Shown: positions 16,438 through 25,382 of the stretch, in pieces | How the letters are laid out: each line of letters opens with the position of its first letter | Numbering within the stretch: position 1 is the stretch's first letter | Program-made: the position numbers and the translations under genes | The notes under the pieces: model-generated | Databases searched by the model: none | What the model was told of the DNA's origin: nothing | The model's input: only the letters and a program-made list of their open reading frames with translations | Source: Chitinophagaceae bacterium | GTDB lineage: Bacteria; Bacteroidota; Bacteroidia; Chitinophagales; Chitinophagaceae | Direction of reading: 5' to 3' | DNA: 33,261 bases | Assembly: GCA_947450165.1 (NCBI GenBank) | Contig: CANFUJ010000009.1 | Span: 1-33,261, forward strand

Positions 16438-17697
16438 ATGTCATCAAGAAGAGCTTTTTTAAAATCAGGTGCCATTGCGGCTTTCGGAATTAGTTTTGGC
16501 GGTGTTCTTGGCTTTGTAGCACGCGCAGCCCAACAGTTTCAAGCTACACAATTGTTCAAAAAAAATAAGATTCTGATTTGTATTTTTCAACGTGGAGCGA
16601 TGGATGGATTAATGGCCGTTACGCCATTTAATGACCCTTATTTAAAAGAAGCAAGACCAGGGTTGTTTATGTCTGCAGCGAAATCTGAAAAAGTTTCATT
16701 GATTGATTTAGATGGAAATTTTGGTTTACATCCTTCGATGGCAAGTTTTGAGCCATTGTTTAAATTGAATCAATTGGCAATAGTACATGGAATAGGATCG
16801 CCCAATAATTCACGTTCACATTTTGATGCACAAGATTATATGGAATCGGGAACGCCTTTTAAAAAATCAACAGATAGTGGATGGTTGAATCGTGCTGCTG
16901 GATTATTGGCCATTCATGAATCACCTTTTCATGCAGTTAGTTTAACGTCTTCATTGCCGAGGTCTTTGTATGGAAATTTCCCTTCTATAGCCATAAATAA
17001 TCTAGCTGACTTCAAGATTTCTTCTAAACAAGCACAAGTCAATTTAAATGCAACAGCAAAAAGTTTTGAAGATTTATATGATGAAACAACCAATCAACTG
17101 ATAAAAAATACGGGCAAAGAAACTTTCGAAGCGGTAGAGCTATTATCTAAAATAAATCTAAAAAAGTACCAGCCTAAATCAGGTGTAATTTATCCTAATT
17201 CAAACTTAGGAAACGCACTTAAACAAATCGCGCAGTTGATAAAATCTGAAGTAGGATTGGAAATTGGCTTTGCCGAATCGAGTGGGTGGGATACACATTT
17301 TAATCAAGGAACCTTTAATGGAACCTTTGCCAGAAATGTCGGTGATTTAAGCAATAGTATTACCGCGTTTTGGAATGATTTAGGAGATGATTTAAAAGAA
17401 AATGTAGTGGTAATGACCATGACAGAATTTGGCAGAACAGTTAAGCAAAATGGCACTAACGGTACTGACCATGGGAGGGCATCATGCAATTTTATTTTAG
17501 GCACAAATTTACATGGCGGTAAGGTTTATGGAGATATAAAGCCTTTATCAATTGAAAATTTAGAAGATGGGAGAGACCTGCCTGTTACAACAGATTTTAG
17601 ATCCGTATTTAATGAAGTTGCACAAAAGCATTTGAATATTAAAAATACAAATCAACTTTTCCCAGATTGGAATGGAAGGAATTTGGATTTGTTTTGA
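16438..17697 (+). CDS. DUF1501-family protein with Tat-type signal
   Basis: The 419-residue protein opens with MSSRRAFLKSGAIAAFGISF, a twin-arginine signal (SRRAFLK then a hydrophobic stretch), so it is probably exported folded. DUF1501 landmarks are ILICIFQRGAMDGL, FGLHPSMASF, SRSHFDAQDYMESG and MTEFGRTVKQNGTNGTDHGR. The family is distantly like alkaline phosphatase/sulfatase folds, and the conserved Asp and His residues (RGAMDGL, HFDAQD, GTDHG) could bind metal, though activity is unproven. It is the partner of the DUF1800 gene immediately upstream. Confidence 0.93.
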   Translation: MSSRRAFLKSGAIAAFGISFGGVLGFVARAAQQFQATQLFKKNKILICIFQRGAMDGLMAVTPFNDPYLKEARPGLFMSAAKSEKVSLIDLDGNFGLHPSMASFEPLFKLNQLAIVHGIGSPNNSRSHFDAQDYMESGTPFKKSTDSGWLNRAAGLLAIHESPFHAVSLTSSLPRSLYGNFPSIAINNLADFKISSKQAQVNLNATAKSFEDLYDETTNQLIKNTGKETFEAVELLSKINLKKYQPKSGVIYPNSNLGNALKQIAQLIKSEVGLEIGFAESSGWDTHFNQGTFNGTFARNVGDLSNSITAFWNDLGDDLKENVVVMTMTEFGRTVKQNGTNGTDHGRASCNFILGTNLHGGKVYGDIKPLSIENLEDGRDLPVTTDFRSVFNEVAQKHLNIKNTNQLFPDWNGRNLDLF

Positions 17698-17699
17698 GA

Positions 17700-17888
17700 T
17701 TTAGGTGCGGAGGAGTTGAAACACGAAGGCACGCATACGCGTAGACGCGATTTTTTTTGGCACAAAGACACGAAGGCACGAAGTTTTTTTTATTCAAGAC
17801 ACTTTGATGATTGGTGAAAACACCAACATCGGCAGACGAATATCCCCAACCTTTTGAACACATTGAACTCATTGAACCTTTTGAACCT
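17700..17888. repeat. mosaic of short direct and inverted repeats
   Basis: This gap after the DUF1501 gene holds three kinds of repeat. ACACGAAGGCACG occurs twice (17721-17733, 17768-17780). TTGGTG-AAAA-CACCAA is a perfect hairpin (17811-17826). Four TTGAACNNN units with a strict 9-base period run from 17854 to 17887. The last set extends into the 3' end of the minus-strand gene that stops at 17869. Confidence 0.7.
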
Positions 17889-18438
17889 TCTCTTCCCCCA
17901 TCATCTTCTCATACCTCCTCTTATTACTATATCCATGCAACATTCTAACAATACCAATCACCATCAAACAATACGCAATAACGATAATGGCTAAATGCTG
18001 ATTTTTAGAAATGGGTAACACGTTTATTGCAATTCCAGCAACCAGCATTGGTAAGCCAGAAAAAATAAGATCTGCATTCTTTTGGCTCATCTCTTCAAAA
18101 TAATCATACATCTTACCAAGAATGATATATGCCATGTTTTCATCAATTCCCCTTTCAAATAATCCATTCAAAATGAAATCATTGCTTTTTTGATTTGATT
18201 TTGAGTCTGTAATAAATTGAATAATGTGTTTAGGCAAAAGATAAAAATTGAATTGCTCAATCTTTTTTTGATGTTCAGCAATGGATTCGCTAAGCTCTAA
18301 TTGTCGTGTTGCAACTTCGTTATAATATGCTTCTATTTCAGATTCGGGGATTGTATTCAAATATTGGTTGGCGAGTTTTATCAACTGCGCATCTGTATGT
18401 TCCGTATAATATCCAAAATTGGAAAGCAATTCATTCAT
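17869..18438 (-). CDS. membrane protein of unknown function
   Basis: I do not recognise this 189-residue protein. It has a helical, charged N-terminal region (NELLSNFGYYTEHTDAQLIK, then IEAYYNEVATRQLELSESIA) with coiled-coil character. Two close membrane helices follow, LIFSGLPMLVAGIAINVLP and HLAIIVIAYCLMVIGIVRML, and then a short basic tail. The soluble part would face the cytoplasm by the positive-inside rule. Its C-terminal EKVQKVQ is encoded by the 9-base TTGAAC repeat, so the original end may have been changed by repeat expansion. It is divergent from the small coiled-coil membrane gene at 18563, with 124 bases between. Confidence 0.7.
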   Translation of the reverse strand: MNELLSNFGYYTEHTDAQLIKLANQYLNTIPESEIEAYYNEVATRQLELSESIAEHQKKIEQFNFYLLPKHIIQFITDSKSNQKSNDFILNGLFERGIDENMAYIILGKMYDYFEEMSQKNADLIFSGLPMLVAGIAINVLPISKNQHLAIIVIAYCLMVIGIVRMLHGYSNKRRYEKMMGEEKVQKVQ

Positions 18439-18511
18439 TTATTAAAGGTGCGTATAAAATTGGAAACTTATTAACCATTTTTGACAAAATGTGCGAAAAC
18501 AATTGAAGAGA

Positions 18512-18545
18512 TTTGAATGAATCAATTTTCAAATAATTTACTTTG
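18512..18545 (+). promoter_or_regulatory. candidate promoter for the coiled-coil membrane gene
   Basis: TTTG (18512-18515), a 22-base spacer and TTACTTTG (18538-18545) resemble the Bacteroidota promoter with one mismatch in the -7 box. The start codon is 18 bases further on. Confidence 0.4.
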
Positions 18546-18562
18546 CAATAAATTTTTTAAAT

Positions 18563-18976
18563 ATGAGTTCTAGCGAATTGATGCTTTACATTTCTGCTGC
18601 GTTTATTGTTGGTTTTGGCGTTGCTTGGATTTTGAAAACAATAGAAATTCAAAAATTAAAAAGATCTGAAAACAGTTTGAACGGTTTGCTTGAAAGCGAG
18701 CGTCTGGTAAAAGAAACACTTCGCAAAGAAAGTGCCTTGGCTTTTCAACTCAAAGAAACCATAGAAGCCGAATTAGGTAGAAAATTAAAAGAAGCGGAAC
18801 ATGTAATCAAAGAAATGGATCGCGATATTTTGTTGCTGCAAAAAAGCAATGAAGAAACAGAAATGCTCTTTAAAAAACTAGATCCTGAAATGTATGATGT
18901 GAAAATCAAATTGCTCGAAGCCAATAACACTATTGCAAGATTAAAAGGACAAATTGCTCAAAATGTTGCACAATAG
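18563..18976 (+). CDS. small single-span membrane protein with coiled coil
   Basis: The 137-residue protein has one N-terminal membrane helix (MLYISAAFIVGFGVAWIL) followed by a long, highly charged helix of about 100 residues with heptad patterns (IEIQKLKRSENSLNGLLESE, then AELGRKLKEAEHVIKEMDRD). This is an inner-membrane-anchored coiled coil, most likely a scaffold or partner protein. No enzymatic motif is seen and I do not recognise a family. It lacks a cleavable signal peptide. Confidence 0.75.
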   Translation: MSSSELMLYISAAFIVGFGVAWILKTIEIQKLKRSENSLNGLLESERLVKETLRKESALAFQLKETIEAELGRKLKEAEHVIKEMDRDILLLQKSNEETEMLFKKLDPEMYDVKIKLLEANNTIARLKGQIAQNVAQ

Positions 18977-18995
18977 ATTGAAGTAAAAAAGCGTG

Positions 18996-19106
18996 CCCGC
19001 CGTTGCGGGTAAAAAGTAAAAAGTAAAAAGTGTTCATCCCAGGCGATTAAAAATTAAATAACCTTATTATATTTTTTTAATTTTTACTTTTAAATTTTGA
19101 ATTACC
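18996..19106. repeat. AT-rich inverted heptamer repeat with GC-rich hairpin, copy D
   Basis: It begins with the hairpin CCCGC-CGTT-GCGGG (18996-19009), then three AAAAAGT units (19011-19031), a spacer, and an opposite-sense T-rich arm (about 19071-19098) reading TTTTTAATTTTTACTTTTAA. It fills the gap between the coiled-coil gene and the hydrolase gene. The hairpin is not followed by T in either obvious way, so it is not a typical forward terminator. Confidence 0.6.
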
Positions 19107-20102
19107 ATGTCTAAAAAAACAAAATTTTTAATTGCTCTATCCGTTTGTTTAGGACTTTATTTTTTAGGCCCTCAACCCTCTAAACCTTTATTCAAAAAAG
19201 CGATTCCAGAAATTCCTGCTATAAATGAATTAGAATCATTTATTGCAAAACAAGAATCTAAACATAAACTCAAGCCTGATAATCAAGCCAGAATTGTGTG
19301 GGCCAATGATTCATCGAAATCAAAAACGGAATATGCAATTGTTTATTTGCATGGATTTTCTGCATCTCAAGAAGAAGGCAATCCGGTTCATCGAAACATA
19401 GCAAAAAAATTTAAATGCAATTTATATTTATCACGACTTGCTCAACACGGGATAGACACTGTCGATCAAATGATTTCACTCACCGCAGATGATTATTGGG
19501 AATCAGCAAAGCAAGCACTATTTATCGGAAAAAAACTAGGCAACAAAGTTATACTGATGGGTACTAGTACTGGTGCATCTCAGGCATTACAATTGGCAGC
19601 TGCATATCCAAATGATGTTGCAGGCTTAGTGCTTTATTCACCCAATATTGAAATCAATAATCCAAATGCTTGGTTGCTGAATAATCCATGGGGTCTACAA
19701 ATTGCCAGAATGGTTATGGGAAGTAATTATTTAACGCCAAAGGATACAACTAAAGCATATGCTAAATATTGGTATACTCCGTATCGTTTAGAAGCCACCG
19801 TTAGTTTACAAGAAATGATTGAATCCTCTATGACATCTGAGACATTTAATCAAGTAAAACAACCTGTATTATTGCTTTATTATTTTAAAGATAAAAATCA
19901 CCAAGATGAAATTGTAAAAGTTGATGCAATGGAGAAAATGTTTGAACAATTGGGGACACCTAAAATCAAAAAAATGAAGTATCCCATACCTAATGCAGGT
20001 GATCATGTGTTGTGCTCTCCAATCAAATCTGGTGCAGTTAAGGAAGTGGAAAACTATACAGAACAGTTTTTTATATCCGTTTTAAACATGAAAAAGCAAT
20101 AA
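19107..20102 (+). CDS. alpha/beta hydrolase, membrane-anchored or exported
   Basis: The 331-residue protein begins with a membrane or signal segment (KFLIALSVCLGLYFLG) and then an alpha/beta-hydrolase domain. The oxyanion-hole motif is YLHGFSAS (residues 80-87), the nucleophile elbow GTSTGAS puts Ser154 as catalytic serine, and H300 in NAGDHVL is the likely catalytic His. D262 or D267 is a possible acid. The fold and short lid region suggest an esterase or lipase; the substrate is not identifiable. Repeat D fills the gap ahead. The M36 protease gene follows but looks separately transcribed. Confidence 0.85.
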   Translation: MSKKTKFLIALSVCLGLYFLGPQPSKPLFKKAIPEIPAINELESFIAKQESKHKLKPDNQARIVWANDSSKSKTEYAIVYLHGFSASQEEGNPVHRNIAKKFKCNLYLSRLAQHGIDTVDQMISLTADDYWESAKQALFIGKKLGNKVILMGTSTGASQALQLAAAYPNDVAGLVLYSPNIEINNPNAWLLNNPWGLQIARMVMGSNYLTPKDTTKAYAKYWYTPYRLEATVSLQEMIESSMTSETFNQVKQPVLLLYYFKDKNHQDEIVKVDAMEKMFEQLGTPKIKKMKYPIPNAGDHVLCSPIKSGAVKEVENYTEQFFISVLNMKKQ

Positions 20103-20141
20103 TTAATAGCCTAATTGTTTCAGTTTTCATCTTTTTTGACC

Positions 20142-20149
20142 TATTTTCG
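20142..20149 (+). promoter_or_regulatory. candidate -7 box for the M36 protease gene
   Basis: TATTTTCG differs from TAnnTTTG at one base. The nearest upstream TTG is 24 bases away (20115-20117), a little far. The leader would be about 65 bases. Confidence 0.3.
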
Positions 20150-20219
20150 CATCACTTACTCCTTATCCGCTGAATCTTCCATAAAGAAAAACACCATTTA
20201 TTTATTTTAACCAGAAAAC

Positions 20220-23200
20220 ATGAAAAAACTGTTATTCTTATTCGCGTCTTTAATTTCTTCAGTAATTAGTTTCGGTCAGGCGAATGCAGATGAAAAACAA
20301 ATCGCATTGTCATTAATTAAGCAACATCAAACTCAATTGGGTTTTTCTATAAGCGACATCGAAAACTCGGATGTTTCAAGCACTTATTTGAATAGTACAT
20401 CTGGAATTAGAATGGTTTATTTGACTCAAATGTATAAGTCTATTCCAGTCTTTAATAAAATGCAGGTTCTTGCATTTAAAAATAACGATTTGGTTTCAAT
20501 CACAGGAACTAGGATTTCTAATATCGATCAAATTGTAAATTTAAAATCAGGCTTGCCAAAAATCAGCGCAACTGATGCAGTTCAATCTGTAATTAATAAT
20601 TTAAAACTATCTACAAAATCATTAATTCAACCAATAATACAAGCAAATGGGAAATTGAATTTTGGAAATTTAAGTGTTTCAGAGGTAGATATTATCGCAG
20701 CATTGGTGTGGTTACCCATCACAGAAAAAAATGTGGTATTAACCTGGCAGATTGAAATAGCTCCTTTGAAATCAGTCGATCATTTATTGATCCGTGTAGA
20801 CGCTGTTTCAGGTAAAGTATTGGATAAAAACAATTATACCGTTTATGAAAATTTAAATGATTTAAAAAAAACAAATAGCAAGCACAATCATTCAAATTCT
20901 GAAATTGTTTCTGCAAATCAATTGATGCCACAAGAATCTCCTTCTGTTGTTTCTTCAGCAAGTTATCGTGTAATTCCTTTCCCAGCTGAAAGTCCTTTAC
21001 ATCCCAATGGAACAGCAGCTTTGGTTACAGATCCTTGGAATTTAGCTGGAGGAAATGCAACCTCTTTACAATGGCATTTTGATGGTACCGCTTATCATGA
21101 TAGCACAAGAGGTAATAATGTTTGGGCACAAGAAGATAGAGACAACAATAACATAAATGGGAAAGGTGCAACTTCTTCAACTGCTCAGCCTTCATTGACT
21201 TTTGATATAACTCCTGATTATACTGCAGCACCAACAACTACTAATTTTCAACGCTTTGCAATTACCAATTTGTTTTATTGGAATAATCTGATGCATGATC
21301 TTACTTACAATTATGGGTTTGATGAGGTGTCGGGTAATTTTCAAAATAGCAATCAAGGAAGAGGTGGTTTAGCTAGTGATTATGTAGTGGCTGATGCACA
21401 AGATGGTAGTGGTACAAACAACGCAAATTTTTCAACGCCTGTTGATGGCAGCAAACCAAGAATGCAAATGTATTTATCAACGTACACTACGCCTAACCGT
21501 GATGGTGATATTGATAATGGTGTAATCGTTCATGAGTTCATGCATGGTGTTAGCAATCGTCTAACTGGCGGTCCATCTAACTCTTCATGTTTGAGTAATG
21601 CAGAACAAGGTGGTGAAGGATGGAGCGATTATTTAGCATTGATGAGTGTTACAGATTGGACAACTGCAACAGTTAATGATGGTGCAATTGCTCGTCCTAT
21701 AGGTACATATTTGTTTGGACAAGCACCAACAGGAGCGGGTATACGCACATATCCATATTCAACCAATATGAGCATCAATCCATGGACATATGGAATGATG
21801 ACAGCTTCTGGTGGAGAGGTTCATAAGATTGGTGAAATTTGGTGTAGTGTATTATGGGATATGACATGGGAGATGATTGCCATGGATGGTATTAACACAA
21901 ATATTTTCAATGCTGCTGGAATTGGCGGAAACTCTGCTGCATTAAAATTGGTTATTGAAGGAATGCGTTTACAACCTTGCAGTCCAGGATACATTGATGC
22001 AAGAAATGCTATTTTAAAAGCAGATACTTTATTTTATGGCGCTAAATACAGTTGCGCAATTTGGAAAGCATTCGCAAGAAGAGGGATGGGTAAATTTGCT
22101 TCTCAAGGTTCTTCAAACAGTACGACTGATCAGGTGGCAGATTTTACAGTAAATGGGGGTGGAAGTTTCACCATTTCTCAAAGTATAACCCAGCAATCTG
22201 AAGGATTAAATGTAACATACACACATACCGTAAATACCGGAAATTGTGGTGCAATTGTGAATCACATTATTCGTGATACACTTCCAAGTAATGTAACTTA
22301 TGTTAGTGGCGGAACTTATGATTCTGCTACACGTGTAGTGAGTTTCCCTGTGTCTCTAGCATTTGGTCAATCTCAAAATTATTCATTTACAGTAAGTATA
22401 AATAATGGCGCTTATTTTGCACCAGTTTTATTGTTGGATGAAACGGTACCAACATCAACCATTTCAAATGTTTGGACACCAACATCAACAACGACAACAA
22501 ATTGGACAACTTCTACGGCTCAAAAAACCAGTGCACCCAATTCATTTTTTACATCGAATCTTACTACTGTCTCTGATCAAAAATTAGAAACAACAAACGC
22601 TTTATTGTTGCCAGCAAATCCACCTTCACTTACATTCCAAGGATATATCAATTCAGAGTCTGGATGGGATGGCGGCGTTGTAGAGATTAGTACCAATAAT
22701 GGAACTACTTGGACTGATTTGGGTACTTCAATTTCATCTGGTGGTTACAATGGCGCTTTAGGAGCCAGCACAAACCCTTTATCTGGAAAATCTGCATTCA
22801 CTGGCAATAGCGGTGGTTTTGTAAAAACAACCATTAACTTAAACGCTTATGCAAATCAATCTGTAAAATTCAGATTCCGTTTTGGATCTGACGCTAGCGT
22901 TGCTGGAACAGGTTGGTATATCGATGACATTCAACTCAAAAGCACGCCACAAGTAAACATTAAAGGCATATTATTTAATGCATCGAATGCTAAAATTGCA
23001 ACAGCAGATACAGTAACAATAATTTTAGCTGGAAGCAATACTTGTATTCCTGCTACAATTTCTGCACAGCCAACGAACATTTCAATTTGCGAAAATGCAA
23101 ATTCAGCTTCTGTTTCTGTAACAGCTTCAGGGACTGGAATAGCTTATCAGTGGCAATCAAGTTCAGACAATGGAGTTTCATTTACAGATGTTGCCAATGA

Positions 23201-25175
23201 AAATAACGCAACTTATAATGTATCAAACTTAACAACATCAAATAATGGCAATCAATATCGTTGTAAAATAAACGGAACTTGTACCACAGAATTTTTCTCT
23301 GCTTCTTCAACGTTGACAATAAATAGTTTACCAACTTCTCCATCAACTACAGGAGCATCAAGATGCGGCACAGGAACTTTGGTACTTTCTGCAACTGCTG
23401 GAACCAATGAAACAATTGAATGGTTTGCAGCTTCATCTGGAGGCGCTTCAATTGGAACTGGATTAAACTTTACTACACCAAGTATTAGTGCATCAACAAA
23501 CTATTATGCACAAACAAAAAATACCCTTACAGGTTGTGTGTCAGCATCGAGAACATTAACTGGAGCTACTATTCTTTCAACGCCAACAGCACCAACAGGA
23601 ACAGGCGCTTCTACATGCTCTGCTACATCTGCTTTACTGTCAGCATCTACTTCAAATGGACAAACCATAAATTGGTATAGTACAGCAGTAGGAGGTACTT
23701 TGCTTGTCTCAAATTCAAATACATATACAACTCCAAATTTAACAGCAACTACAACTTATTATGCTGAAGCAAATAATGGAACTTGTGTTTCAACAACAAG
23801 AACAGCAGTAACAGCAACTGTAAATGCTTTACCTGCAACAGTTGCAACTATTGCTAATTCATCTAAATGTGGAACAGATACCTCAACAATTTCGGCCACA
23901 GCAATAACTGGAATGACCATCAATTGGTATGCTGATTCTTTAGGAACAAACTTATTACAAGCAGGTACAGTTACAGGAGTAAATAAATTTATAACACCTT
24001 TATTGTCTTCTACAACTTTGTATTGGGCTGTTCAAAGAAATTTAACCACTGGTTGTAAATCTGCTGCAAGCAAAAGGGTTACTGCAACAATTAACACCCG
24101 TCCTGCGAATCCAACAGTTACCAATGGTTCTAGATGTGGTTCTGGTACTGTAACCTTAACAGCTGTTGCACCAACTAATCCAGCTGGTACATTGGCTTGG
24201 TATAGTGCTGTAACAGGAGGAACTTCATTAAGTACGGCAACTTCTTATGTAACACCATCGATATCTGTTACAACTACTTATTATGTTGAAGCAAAAACAA
24301 CCGCTACAGGTTGTATATCATTAACTAGAAGTCCTGTAATAGCAACAGTTAATGCTGTTCCAGCTGCACCAGCTGCTGTAGCTGCTTCACGTTGTGGAAC
24401 AGGAACAGTAACGGTTGGTGCAACCCCTGCATCAGGACTTACAGTTGATTGGTATTCGGCTTCAACCAATGGAACATTGTTGCTTTCTGGATCATTAACG
24501 TACACTTCACCGAGCATAACATCTTCTAAAACGTATTATGCACTTGCTAGAAATGCTTCAACCACTTGTGCCTCTACAACCAGAACAGCCGTAGCTGCAA
24601 CTGTAGCCACTACAACGCCAGCTGCTCCAACAACATTGTCGGGTTTAATAGCTATTTGTCCAATTGTTGGAACAGCAAATGGAACTACATATACAGCTTC
24701 AACTGTAACAGGCATTTCATCATATAAATGGAGTATTCCAACTGGAGCCGTGATTGATAGCGGAAGCACAGGGTTGAAAATTAGAGTGAGATTTTTAACA
24801 GCAGGCACAAATGATAGCATCAATATACAATCTAATAATGGTTGTTTGAGTGTAAAACGCGGATTGAAATTAACAACAACAGGATGTGCTACAACTCCAC
24901 TTGCAAAAGGAAATGTAATCCCATCAACAAATTCAAACTTTTCAGTTGATGTGTTTCCAAATCCTTCACAAAATAAGTTTTCAGTAAAAACCAACACAAA
25001 TTCAACAGAAAATATCAAAATAAATATTCTTGATTTACAAGGAAGGGTATTAAAAACCATTTCTTCAAATGCTACGAATTTGATTGAATTTGGAAATGAA
25101 TTAAAACCTGGTTTGTATTTGATGAAAATTCAACAAGGAAAAAATACAATCTCACAAAAGATTTTCAAGTTATAG
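20220..25175 (+). CDS. secreted M36 (fungalysin) metalloprotease with Ig-like repeats and T9SS signal
   Basis: This 1651-residue protease is exported by Sec (signal MKKLLFLFASLISSVISFGQ) and then by the type IX system. An FTP/PepSY-like propeptide spans about residues 25-220. The M36 catalytic domain contains HEFMHGVSNRLTGG (zinc His438 and His442, catalytic Glu439) and, further on, GGEGWSDYLAL with Glu466 as third ligand. A DUF11-like segment (about 645-725) and a jelly-roll/MAM-like domain ending WYIDDIQLKS (about 725-925) follow. Next come an Ig-like domain, five similar Cys-containing repeats of about 83-90 residues (about 1039-1467), and a PKD-like domain. The last 80 or so residues (VFPNPSQNKFSV ... 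LDLQGRVLKTI ... LKPGLYLMKIQ) are a type A T9SS sorting domain, which directs the protein to the cell surface or medium. The protein probably digests external proteins. A strong terminator follows. Confidence 0.95.
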   Translation: MKKLLFLFASLISSVISFGQANADEKQIALSLIKQHQTQLGFSISDIENSDVSSTYLNSTSGIRMVYLTQMYKSIPVFNKMQVLAFKNNDLVSITGTRISNIDQIVNLKSGLPKISATDAVQSVINNLKLSTKSLIQPIIQANGKLNFGNLSVSEVDIIAALVWLPITEKNVVLTWQIEIAPLKSVDHLLIRVDAVSGKVLDKNNYTVYENLNDLKKTNSKHNHSNSEIVSANQLMPQESPSVVSSASYRVIPFPAESPLHPNGTAALVTDPWNLAGGNATSLQWHFDGTAYHDSTRGNNVWAQEDRDNNNINGKGATSSTAQPSLTFDITPDYTAAPTTTNFQRFAITNLFYWNNLMHDLTYNYGFDEVSGNFQNSNQGRGGLASDYVVADAQDGSGTNNANFSTPVDGSKPRMQMYLSTYTTPNRDGDIDNGVIVHEFMHGVSNRLTGGPSNSSCLSNAEQGGEGWSDYLALMSVTDWTTATVNDGAIARPIGTYLFGQAPTGAGIRTYPYSTNMSINPWTYGMMTASGGEVHKIGEIWCSVLWDMTWEMIAMDGINTNIFNAAGIGGNSAALKLVIEGMRLQPCSPGYIDARNAILKADTLFYGAKYSCAIWKAFARRGMGKFASQGSSNSTTDQVADFTVNGGGSFTISQSITQQSEGLNVTYTHTVNTGNCGAIVNHIIRDTLPSNVTYVSGGTYDSATRVVSFPVSLAFGQSQNYSFTVSINNGAYFAPVLLLDETVPTSTISNVWTPTSTTTTNWTTSTAQKTSAPNSFFTSNLTTVSDQKLETTNALLLPANPPSLTFQGYINSESGWDGGVVEISTNNGTTWTDLGTSISSGGYNGALGASTNPLSGKSAFTGNSGGFVKTTINLNAYANQSVKFRFRFGSDASVAGTGWYIDDIQLKSTPQVNIKGILFNASNAKIATADTVTIILAGSNTCIPATISAQPTNISICENANSASVSVTASGTGIAYQWQSSSDNGVSFTDVANENNATYNVSNLTTSNNGNQYRCKINGTCTTEFFSASSTLTINSLPTSPSTTGASRCGTGTLVLSATAGTNETIEWFAASSGGASIGTGLNFTTPSISASTNYYAQTKNTLTGCVSASRTLTGATILSTPTAPTGTGASTCSATSALLSASTSNGQTINWYSTAVGGTLLVSNSNTYTTPNLTATTTYYAEANNGTCVSTTRTAVTATVNALPATVATIANSSKCGTDTSTISATAITGMTINWYADSLGTNLLQAGTVTGVNKFITPLLSSTTLYWAVQRNLTTGCKSAASKRVTATINTRPANPTVTNGSRCGSGTVTLTAVAPTNPAGTLAWYSAVTGGTSLSTATSYVTPSISVTTTYYVEAKTTATGCISLTRSPVIATVNAVPAAPAAVAASRCGTGTVTVGATPASGLTVDWYSASTNGTLLLSGSLTYTSPSITSSKTYYALARNASTTCASTTRTAVAATVATTTPAAPTTLSGLIAICPIVGTANGTTYTASTVTGISSYKWSIPTGAVIDSGSTGLKIRVRFLTAGTNDSINIQSNNGCLSVKRGLKLTTTGCATTPLAKGNVIPSTNSNFSVDVFPNPSQNKFSVKTNTNSTENIKINILDLQGRVLKTISSNATNLIEFGNELKPGLYLMKIQQGKNTISQKIFKL

Positions 25176-25194
25176 AAATGAAAAGTTGATTTTT

Positions 25195-25233
25195 AAAGAG
25201 CCGTCTGATAAAACAACAGACGGCTCTTTTTTT
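25195..25233 (+). terminator. Rho-independent terminator after the M36 protease
   Basis: AAAGAGCCGTCTG pairs perfectly with CAGACGGCTCTTT over a 9-base loop and is followed by more T, giving seven T in a row. It is GC-rich against the background, 20 bases after the stop. Confidence 0.95.
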
Positions 25234-25235
25234 GC

Positions 25236-25311
25236 CAAACCCCAACCCCCAAAACCCCAAACAAAAATAACAAACAACAAACATCAAACAACAAACAACA
25301 AGCAACAACCC
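25236..25311. repeat. A/C-only low-complexity tract
   Basis: Almost only A and C: C-rich AACCCC-type units first, then repeated AACAACAAAC units with very few exceptions. It lies between the terminator of the M36 gene and the CAP-domain gene. It is not coding in a useful frame. Confidence 0.75.
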
Positions 25312-25382
25312 ATTACATCTTTCTCAACTGTTTAACAATTACATCAAAATTTGGTGCTTATTTTCATAACCTAAAATAACGA

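Noticed and set aside
17639-17872. A 77-codon minus-strand frame across the end of DUF1501 and the repeat mosaic.
   Set aside because: It is mostly repeat sequence, overlaps a well-supported gene end and shows no domain.
18996-19009. CCCGC-CGTT-GCGGG as a terminator of the coiled-coil gene.
   Set aside because: The hairpin is followed by A-rich, not T-rich, sequence on the plus strand, so it does not fit an intrinsic terminator; I treat it as part of the repeat element.
24281-25060. Long minus-strand open frames (78 and 174 codons) opposite the M36 repeats.
   Set aside because: They mirror the Thr/Ala/Ser-rich repeat coding of the plus strand, have no plausible start or signal, and match no family.
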